DNA from: an uncultured bacterium
GTDB taxonomy: Bacteria > Cyanobacteriota > Vampirovibrionia > Gastranaerophilales > Gastranaerophilaceae
Length of the DNA stretch: 11,737 nt
NCBI GenBank assembly: GCA_905215335.1
Contig: CAJMPQ010000023.1
Location: forward strand, 1-11,737
Direction: 5' to 3'
Shown: positions 6,660 through 11,737 of the stretch, piece after piece
Layout of the letters: every line of letters starts with the position of its first letter
How positions within the stretch are numbered: position 1 is the first letter of the stretch
Made by a program: the position numbers and the translations under genes
The notes under the pieces: model-generated
What the model saw: only the letters and a program-made list of their open reading frames with translations
Databases searched by the model: none
Told to the model about the DNA's origin: nothing

Positions 6660-8459
6660 TTATTCTTCTTTAGCTGCAAATGATTTATTTGCTCTTGATT
6701 TTACTTCAGCAATAATTTTGTCAATAAATTCGTCAACATTAAATGTTCCGACTTGACCAATTCCTCTAGCACGAACAGCTACAGAATTAGCTTCTATTTC
6801 TTTGTCTCCGATTACACAAACATAAGGAATTTTCTTATCCTGTAAGCTTTCTCTGATTTTATAGTTCATACTTTCAGATCTGTCATCAAGATGTACTCTT
6901 ATGCCGGCTTCACGCATTTTGTTGTAAACTTGTTCTGCAAAATCGATATGTTTTTCGTTAGAAATTGGTACGATATTTACTTGAGTTGGAGCTAACCAAG
7001 TTGGGAATGCTCCTGCATAGTGTTCAATTAAAATGCCGTGGAATCTTTCCATTGAACCAAATATTACTCTGTGAAGCATTAATGGAGTTTTTAATTGACC
7101 ATCTTTATCTTGATATTTGATATCAAATCTTGCTGGTAAGTTGAAGTCTAATTGGATAGTAGCACATTGCCAAGTTCTACCAATTGCATCTTTAATTTTG
7201 AAGTCAATTTTTGGACCGTAGAAAGCTCCATCACCTTCGTTGATTTCATACTGCATTCCACGTCTTTCCATTGCTTCTTTTAAGCCTGCTTCAGCTTTAT
7301 CCCAGTTTTCAATTTCCCCAACAAAGCTTTCAGGTCTAGTTGATAATTCAACTTCAAATTTCATATTGAATATAGCCATAGTATCAGCTACAAAATCAAT
7401 AATTCTGTTGATTTCATCAACTAATTGTTCAGGTGTACAGAAAATGTGAGCATCGTCTTGTGTGAAACCTTGAACACGAGTTAAACCTGATAAAGCTCCT
7501 GATTTTTCTTTACGATATACAGTACCTAATTCTGCCATTCTTAAAGGTAAAGAACGGTAAGAATATCTGTTTGCTTGGTATATTAAAATGTGGAATGGGC
7601 AATTCATTGGTTTTACAACAAATTGATCATCTGAATCTTCATCTTTTTGTACAAAGAACATATTTTCTTTGTAGTGGTCCATGTGACCAGATATTTCCCA
7701 TAATTTAGATTTAGCGATTTGTGGAGTATTAACGATTACGTAACCGCGTTTTCTGTGTTCTTCTCTCCAATAGTTTTCAATTTGCTCTCTAACGATTGCT
7801 AAGTTTGGATGCCATAAAACTAAGCCACCACCTAATTCTTCTCTAGTAGAGAATAGATCAAGTTTAGTACCTAATTTTCTATGGTCTCTTTTTTCAGCTT
7901 CTTCTAGGAATGTTAAATAAGCTTGTAAGTCTTCTTTATTCCAATAAGCTGTAGCGTAAATACGTTGTAGCATTTTGTTATTTTCATTACCACGCCAGTA
8001 TGCACCTGCAACTTTTAGCAATTTAATAGCGTTAGCTTTAATATATGATGTGTTTGGAAGGTGAGGACCTGCACATAGGTCATTAAATAAAGCATTACCA
8101 TCTTTATCTTTAGTAATGTACAAAGTTGGATTATCATTTTTGTGTTCTTCTAATAATTCGGCTTTGTAAATTTCACCTTCTTTTTTGAATTCTTCGATTT
8201 GAGCTTCAACATCAGGAATTACATATTTTTCAAATGTAAGATTTTGTTTAATGATTTCTTTCATTTTTTCTTCGATTTTAGCCAAATCATCTTCAGTGAA
8301 AGCATGGCCATCAGTTAAATCAAAATCATAGTAGAAGCCATCAGCTGTTGCCGGTCCTATTGCTAACTTTGCAGATGGGAACAGGCTTTGAACGGCTTGA
8401 GCCATAATGTGTGATGTTGAGTGTCTAAGAATAGACAATGTTTCGTTGTTTTTTTCCAT
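6660..8459 (-). CDS. thrS: Threonyl-tRNA synthetase lacking the TGS domain
   Basis: Charges tRNA-Thr (EC 6.1.1.3). The 599-residue protein begins directly with the editing domain: HSTSH (13-17) and CAGPH (129-133) are the HxxxH and CxxxH metal-type motifs that remove misattached serine. The ~60-residue TGS domain of E. coli ThrS (642 residues) is absent. The catalytic core (about 200-490) shows motif 2 YRKEKSGALSGLTRVQGF (315-332) with R316, motif 3 around RFHGILIEHYAGAFP (472-486), and the zinc ligands C287, H338 and H463. The anticodon-binding domain occupies about 493-590. An in-frame TGA lies two codons before the ATG, so no longer start exists. The best Shine-Dalgarno (AAGGA) is 14 bases from this ATG but only seven from an out-of-frame ATG at 8466. 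It has its own promoter and structured leader, and ends at the terminator shared with trkH. Confidence 0.96.
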   Translation of the reverse strand: MEKNNETLSILRHSTSHIMAQAVQSLFPSAKLAIGPATADGFYYDFDLTDGHAFTEDDLAKIEEKMKEIIKQNLTFEKYVIPDVEAQIEEFKKEGEIYKAELLEEHKNDNPTLYITKDKDGNALFNDLCAGPHLPNTSYIKANAIKLLKVAGAYWRGNENNKMLQRIYATAYWNKEDLQAYLTFLEEAEKRDHRKLGTKLDLFSTREELGGGLVLWHPNLAIVREQIENYWREEHRKRGYVIVNTPQIAKSKLWEISGHMDHYKENMFFVQKDEDSDDQFVVKPMNCPFHILIYQANRYSYRSLPLRMAELGTVYRKEKSGALSGLTRVQGFTQDDAHIFCTPEQLVDEINRIIDFVADTMAIFNMKFEVELSTRPESFVGEIENWDKAEAGLKEAMERRGMQYEINEGDGAFYGPKIDFKIKDAIGRTWQCATIQLDFNLPARFDIKYQDKDGQLKTPLMLHRVIFGSMERFHGILIEHYAGAFPTWLAPTQVNIVPISNEKHIDFAEQVYNKMREAGIRVHLDDRSESMNYKIRESLQDKKIPYVCVIGDKEIEANSVAVRARGIGQVGTFNVDEFIDKIIAEVKSRANKSFAAKEE

Positions 8460-8466
8460 TTTTCAT
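8425..8466 (-). other. Possible 13-codon ORF overlapping the thrS start
   Basis: An ATG at 8464-8466 opens a short frame, MKNGKKQRNIVYS, that stops inside thrS at 8425-8427. It is not in the thrS frame. AAGGA sits seven bases upstream, the ideal distance, whereas the thrS ATG is 14 bases from that site. It may compete with, or feed, thrS initiation; equally it may be chance, with thrS using the nearer AGAAAG purines. Confidence 0.3.
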
Positions 8467-8573
8467 CTTTCTGTCCTTTTAAGGATGTAAATTTTTTCGG
8501 AAGTTTCCGCTTCAGTCAAAAACACTTGAAAGAATAATTTACTCCCGAGGTGGACCCCTCTAACTGTACTAAC
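8460..8573 (-). promoter_or_regulatory. Structured 5' leader of thrS
   Basis: From the predicted start near 8573 to the thrS ATG is about 114 nt with several possible helices. GAGG/CCTC closes a six-base loop (8547-8560). A long-range GTAAATT/AATTTAC helix (8536-8542 with 8487-8493) encloses a bulged CTTTCA/TGAAG stem and a CGGAA/TTCCG hairpin (8498-8509). The Shine-Dalgarno AAGGA itself lies in TCCTTAAAAGGA (8474-8485), which can fold and hide it. There is no T-run after any stem, so control, if any, would be translational. I see no T-box consensus on this strand. Folding judged by eye. Confidence 0.4.
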
Positions 8574-8579
8574 ACGATA

Positions 8580-8608
8580 ATTATATATCAAATAGATTTT
8601 ATTGACTA
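8580..8608 (-). promoter_or_regulatory. Predicted thrS promoter
   Basis: A perfect TATAAT (8580-8585) and TAGTCA (8603-8608, four of six to consensus) are 17 bp apart on the minus strand. The promoter overlaps the stop-codon end of the upstream flavoprotein gene, so thrS can be transcribed alone; no terminator separates it from that gene, so read-through is also possible. Confidence 0.6.
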
Positions 8609-9768
8609 CTTTTTATACTTTGTGCAACGATGTAGCCCGTTGACCAACAATTTTGTAAGTTAAAACCTCCACAGAAACCATCGATATCTAAGACTTCTCC
8701 GCAGAAATACAGATTTTTATATTGCTTTGATTCAAGAGTTTTAGAATTTATTTCTTTTAAATTTATGCCCCCGCAAGTTACAACTTCACTATCTTGAACT
8801 TTTCCTATAATTGAAACGTTAAAATTTTCAAGTCTGTTTAGAATTTTATCTCTTGTTTTGCCATTTATTTGATGACATTGCGTGTTTTCATCAATATTAA
8901 GTGATTTTAATATGAAGGATGCAAATGATTTTGGAATATAATGTCCTATCAGATTTTTTATTTCTTTGTGTGGGTTTTTATTAAGTTCAGCTTGAAAATC
9001 AAATGGCTCTACAAATTTTAGAGTTAAATTGTAAGGAAGTTCTTTTCTTGCGTATGTTGATGATATTTTGTAGATGAGCGGTCCTGAAATCCCTTTATGT
9101 GTAAATATAATATCATCGTTAAGTGTTTCTTTATTGATTTTGCATTTTACATTTTTAAGACTTACTCCTGCTATTGAACTAAACTCTTCTTTCGTCTTTA
9201 GTCCAACCAGAGCTTGTGTCGGAGGTTCAATACTAATCTTGAGTTTATTCAGTATCTTGAATTCAGAGTGTCCTCCAATTGCTACTACTACAATATCAAA
9301 ACCATAAGTGCTTTTGTTAGTTTTTATTTTAAAACAATTATCTAATTTTTCTATTAGAGTTACTTGTTCATTGATAAATTCACATTCAGATATTGCTTTT
9401 AATAATTTTGTTTGAACTTCTTTAGAGGAATTTGATTTTGGGAAAATTCTATTATCGTCTTGAACATAGGTATCAATTCCTATTGATTGAAATAAATCTA
9501 GTGTTTCTTGAGTTGCAAATCTGGAAAATATTGAATATAGAAATTTTTCTCCTCGAGGATAGTTTTTAGCTAAATCTTTAAAGTTAAATTCATTGTGTGC
9601 TAAATTGCATCTGCCTCCGCCAGTTGGAAGAATTGTTCTTAAATATTTTCCCTTGTCAAATATTGTGGCTTTAATGCCACAATCAAGAAGATATTTTGCA
9701 CAAACGCATCCTGCGGGACCTGCTCCAATTATTGCAATACTTTTATTAAAAATCGACTCTTGTGCCAT
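8599..9768 (-). CDS. HI0933/BaiN-family FAD-dependent oxidoreductase
   Basis: A 389-residue flavoprotein of the HI0933 (YhiN/BaiN-like) family, usually about 390-420 residues. It opens with a Rossmann FAD loop GAGPAG (15-20) and acidic D38, followed by the family signature TGGGRCNLAHN (49-59). AIGGHS (163-168), FTHKGISGP (222-230) and the C-terminal block TCGGI (331-335) through YFCGEVLDIDGFCGGFNLQ (354-372) are diagnostic. The physiological substrate of most members is unknown; relatives include bile-acid BaiN and proteins annotated as aminoacetone oxidase, neither of which can be assigned here. The start overlaps the end of folK by 23 bp and lacks a clear ribosome site, so translation probably depends on coupling with folK. 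Its last bases carry the thrS -35 box. Family assignment firm, function open. Confidence 0.88.
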   Translation of the reverse strand: MAQESIFNKSIAIIGAGPAGCVCAKYLLDCGIKATIFDKGKYLRTILPTGGGRCNLAHNEFNFKDLAKNYPRGEKFLYSIFSRFATQETLDLFQSIGIDTYVQDDNRIFPKSNSSKEVQTKLLKAISECEFINEQVTLIEKLDNCFKIKTNKSTYGFDIVVVAIGGHSEFKILNKLKISIEPPTQALVGLKTKEEFSSIAGVSLKNVKCKINKETLNDDIIFTHKGISGPLIYKISSTYARKELPYNLTLKFVEPFDFQAELNKNPHKEIKNLIGHYIPKSFASFILKSLNIDENTQCHQINGKTRDKILNRLENFNVSIIGKVQDSEVVTCGGINLKEINSKTLESKQYKNLYFCGEVLDIDGFCGGFNLQNCWSTGYIVAQSIKSSQ

Positions 9769-10252
9769 ATAAAAATACCATTTCTGGATTTTCCAAATCG
9801 TTATGCATTTCCACTATGGATTTATTTAATACGGGATGAATGAAATCTGCGTTTAATTCCATCATTGGTACAAGTGTGAATGCTCTTAAATGTACGTATT
9901 TGTGTGGAATAACAAGATTCTCCTCATTTATTACATCTTTATTATAGAACAGTATATCAATATCAATAGTTCTATCTGTGTAATCTTTAGTTTCTGTGCG
10001 GCTTCTTCCAAGTTGTTTTTCTATTTTTTGGCATATATTCAAAAGCTCTTTTGGCGAATATTTGGTTTTTATTTCAACAACAGCATTTACGAACCAAGTT
10101 TGTGTGTTCATGTTCCAAGGTTCTGTTTCATAAAATGCAGAGGTTCTTACTATGGATATGTTTTCATCAGCACCAATTAAACTTGCTGCTTGTTGTACAT
10201 ATCCAATTCTATCTCCCTTGTTTGAACCTAAGCTTAAATATACTATTGCCAT
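9746..10252 (-). CDS. folK: 6-hydroxymethyl-7,8-dihydropterin pyrophosphokinase
   Basis: Transfers pyrophosphate from ATP to 6-hydroxymethyl-dihydropterin (EC 2.7.6.3), the step before dihydropteroate synthase in folate synthesis. The 168-residue length fits a single-domain HPPK. Motifs: LGSNKGDR (8-15), YETEPW (41-46), WFVNAVVEI (53-61), DRTIDIDILFY (93-103) with the Mg-binding pair D97 and D99, and IPHKYVHLRAFTLVPMME (115-132) with H117 and R123. The start cannot be later because GSN sits at residue 9, as in other HPPKs. No Shine-Dalgarno precedes it and a consensus promoter ends only six bases upstream, so the mRNA is probably leaderless. It heads an operon with the flavoprotein gene. Confidence 0.95.
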   Translation of the reverse strand: MAIVYLSLGSNKGDRIGYVQQAASLIGADENISIVRTSAFYETEPWNMNTQTWFVNAVVEIKTKYSPKELLNICQKIEKQLGRSRTETKDYTDRTIDIDILFYNKDVINEENLVIPHKYVHLRAFTLVPMMELNADFIHPVLNKSIVEMHNDLENPEMVFLYGTRVDF

Positions 10253-10258
10253 ACTTAA

Positions 10259-10287
10259 ATTTTATAAATTTTTGTATATATTGTCAA
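10259..10287 (-). promoter_or_regulatory. Predicted folK promoter giving a leaderless mRNA
   Basis: Perfect TTGACA (10282-10287) and TAAAAT (10259-10264, five of six) with exactly 17 bp between them. The start of transcription, about seven bases past the -10, falls on or next to the A of the folK ATG (10252). This is the best sigma-70 match in the window. Confidence 0.7.
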
Positions 10288-10312
10288 CATGTTTTACTAT
10301 TTGTTGTATAAT
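10284..10312 (+). promoter_or_regulatory. Predicted waaA promoter, overlapping the folK promoter
   Basis: Perfect TATAAT (10307-10312) with TCAACA (10284-10289, four of six) 17 bp upstream. The -35 shares bases with the folK -35 on the other strand. Predicted transcription start is near 10319, about three bases before the ATG at 10322. Confidence 0.55.
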
Positions 10313-10321
10313 TTATTTGTT

Positions 10322-11623
10322 ATGGTTATATATTCTATTATTATAATATTACTGGTTTTAATTGTCGTTGCAATGTTCAGCGAGTTGTTTTTGTATGGTC
10401 TGTTATCTACAATAGTATTTATTGTATTACTTCCTTTTTATTATATCGTTCGTGTTTTTAATGGGAAGTTTTTGTATGGCTGGCGTGAAAAAATGGGCTT
10501 TTTTAATAATCCAGAGCTTGGAGATAAAGTGATTATGTATCACGGGGTTTCAGTTGGTGAAGTTATTGCTCTTGAAAATCTTATTAAAAAGACAAAAGAA
10601 GTATTTCCTGATTATAAAATTGTTGTAACAACAGGGACTAAAACCGGTCAAGAAATTGCGGTTAAGAAATTCTCAGAAATTGCGGATTTTATAACTTATT
10701 TTCCATTTGATATTCCGTATTGTGTAGATTCATTTTTAAGAAAAATAAAGCCTACTGTAGTTTTAATTGCTGAAACTGAATTGTGGCCAGTATTTTCTTT
10801 TTTCTGTAAAAACAAAGGCATTAAATTATATTGTATAAATGGTAGAATGTCTGATTCTACATATTCATTATATCGTTTATTTAGACATTTCTTTAAATTA
10901 GTTCTATCTAAATATACAAAAATTCTTACTCAAAGTGATATTGATATGAAAAAGTTAGTTTCAATCGGAGCTCCAAAAGATAGAACTTATGTTATGAAAA
11001 ATTTAAAATTTGATGTAAAAAGAGCTGATGTGCAATTTGATTTGGGACAAGAAGGTTTTAGAGTAATTATTGCGGGAAGTACTCACAAAGGTGAAGATGA
11101 AATTGTCCTTAATATGTTTAAAGAAAAATTGGAAAAATTTCCAGATATTAAACTACTTTTAGCTCCTCGTCATACAACTCGTTTACCTCAAATTATTGAT
11201 TTATTAAACTCTATGAATTTAAATTATGGTTTTAGATCGAAAAATGATTCTTTTAAAGATAAAGATATAATACTTTTAGATACAATGGGTGAATTGAGTA
11301 AAATTTATTCAATTTGTGAATTTGCATTTATTGGAGGTAGTTTTAATAAAACTGGAGGTCATAATCCTTTAGAAGCAACTGTTTATGGTAAACCTTCAAT
11401 AACAGGTCCTTCTATTCATAATTTTAGAGATATTTATTGGTTGTTGGCTCGTTCTAATGCTGGTAAAATAGTTAAAACTCCAAAAGAATTTTCTGATTAT
11501 GTGGATAAATTATTATCAGATAGGGAATTTTATCTAAAAGCTTGCAAAGATTGTGAATTTATTTTTAAAGATCAACAAGGCGCATTAGATGTTGTTATAA
11601 AAGAATTAAAAGAAATATTGTAA
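10322..11623 (+). CDS. waaA: 3-deoxy-D-manno-octulosonic acid (Kdo) transferase
   Basis: Adds Kdo from CMP-Kdo to lipid IVA at the inner membrane, starting the LPS core (EC 2.4.99.12 type). Numbered from this start (433 residues): N-terminal hydrophobic anchor(s) (about 3-45); HGVSVGEV (74-81), whose glutamate E80 matches the proposed catalytic base; TTGTKTG (103-109); AETELWP (150-156); AGSTHKGE (251-258); APRHTTR (281-287); DTMGE (320-324); and GGSFNKTGGHNPLE (338-351), the nucleotide-sugar binding block of the GT-B fold. The frame is open to an ATG at 10289, but that lies in the -35 box, upstream of the predicted transcript. The next ATG, at 10373, would give 416 residues, closer to usual length with one anchor segment, but has no ribosome site and a 54-nt leader. 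I prefer 10322 with moderate confidence. How many Kdo residues are added cannot be told. Confidence 0.93.
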   Translation: MVIYSIIIILLVLIVVAMFSELFLYGLLSTIVFIVLLPFYYIVRVFNGKFLYGWREKMGFFNNPELGDKVIMYHGVSVGEVIALENLIKKTKEVFPDYKIVVTTGTKTGQEIAVKKFSEIADFITYFPFDIPYCVDSFLRKIKPTVVLIAETELWPVFSFFCKNKGIKLYCINGRMSDSTYSLYRLFRHFFKLVLSKYTKILTQSDIDMKKLVSIGAPKDRTYVMKNLKFDVKRADVQFDLGQEGFRVIIAGSTHKGEDEIVLNMFKEKLEKFPDIKLLLAPRHTTRLPQIIDLLNSMNLNYGFRSKNDSFKDKDIILLDTMGELSKIYSICEFAFIGGSFNKTGGHNPLEATVYGKPSITGPSIHNFRDIYWLLARSNAGKIVKTPKEFSDYVDKLLSDREFYLKACKDCEFIFKDQQGALDVVIKELKEIL

Positions 11624-11647
11624 GTAAATAAATATTATAAAATGTTT

Positions 11648-11675
11648 GGAGATAGTTTTTACTATCTCCTTTTTT
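11648..11675 (+). terminator. Intrinsic terminator of waaA
   Basis: GGAGATAGT (11648-11656) pairs perfectly with ACTATCTCC (11661-11669) around a TTTT loop and is followed by six T (11670-11675). It starts 24 bp after the waaA stop, indicating that waaA is transcribed as a single-gene unit. Confidence 0.93.
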
Positions 11676-11737
11676 GTTGCGAAAATAAATTTCCTTTCCC
11701 TTTTTCCTATTGATTTTCCAACGACTTGTAATACAGT
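11676..11737. other. Window end, nothing identifiable
   Basis: These 62 bases after the terminator show no start codon with a ribosome site. Two minus-strand frames are open, but too short a stretch to tell whether a gene ends here. Confidence 0.4.

Noticed and set aside
8491..8510. Hairpin CGGAA/TTCCG with a nearby T-run, as a terminator
   Set aside because: On the minus strand the hairpin is followed by A, not T; on the plus strand the T-run comes before the hairpin. It cannot be an intrinsic terminator in either direction.
8547..8560. T-box-like GAGGTGGACCCCTC on the plus strand next to thrS
   Set aside because: It resembles the T-box consensus only on the plus strand, whereas thrS is read from the minus strand; the downstream plus-strand sequence has no gene. 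The minus strand lacks the TGG bulge.
9890..10346. Overlapping plus-strand ORFs opposite folK
   Set aside because: They are antisense shadows of folK, with biased hydrophobic composition, no ribosome sites and no recognisable domains.
11676..11737. Open minus-strand frame at the right edge as the end of a neighbouring gene
   Set aside because: The stretch is too short, has no recognisable protein similarity, and the open frame continues through the waaA terminator, which argues for chance.

Overview
The window comes from a strongly AT-rich, outer-membrane-bearing (diderm) bacterium using the standard code. waaA (Kdo transfer to lipid A) implies an LPS-type outer membrane. The ThrS lacks the N-terminal TGS domain, as I recall for cyanobacterial ThrS proteins, and YggT-family proteins are also common in cyanobacteria and plastids. 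Together with the base composition this suggests, without proving, a non-photosynthetic relative of cyanobacteria (Melainabacteria/Vampirovibrionia, Gastranaerophilales type). Content is ordinary chromosomal housekeeping: no mobile element, CRISPR array, rRNA or tRNA was seen.

Region 1 (1-2103, minus strand): a probable three-gene operon runs leftward from an extended -10 promoter near 2029-2037. It encodes an exported protein of unknown family, a cytoplasmic protein made of eight 34-residue TPR units, and the N-terminal 107 residues of prolyl-tRNA synthetase, which leaves the window. Just upstream of the promoter is a minus-strand intrinsic terminator with no recognisable gene feeding it.

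Region 2 (2104-6640, plus strand): after 240 bp of AT-rich non-coding DNA comes a tight five-gene run: mtnP (methylthioadenosine salvage), two overlapping YggT-type membrane proteins, and trkA and trkH (potassium uptake). Gaps are 4-9 bp or overlaps. The run ends in a strong bidirectional terminator shared with the convergent thrS.

Region 3 (6660-10252, minus strand): folK overlaps an HI0933/BaiN-type flavoprotein gene by 23 bp. thrS follows, with its own consensus-like promoter inside the end of the flavoprotein gene and a structured leader of about 110 nt.

Region 4 (10253-11737): folK and waaA are divergent. Their predicted promoters overlap at the -35 boxes, and each -10 box lies so close to its start codon that both mRNAs would be leaderless or nearly so. 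waaA ends at a textbook terminator; the last 62 bases hold nothing identifiable.

I found no clear novel multi-gene system. The most interesting observations are regulatory: the leaderless divergent pair, the orphan terminator that may end a small RNA, and the thrS leader with its overlapping out-of-frame start. Protein-level oddities are a degenerate nucleotide-binding motif in TrkA and the YggT doublet inside a trk operon.
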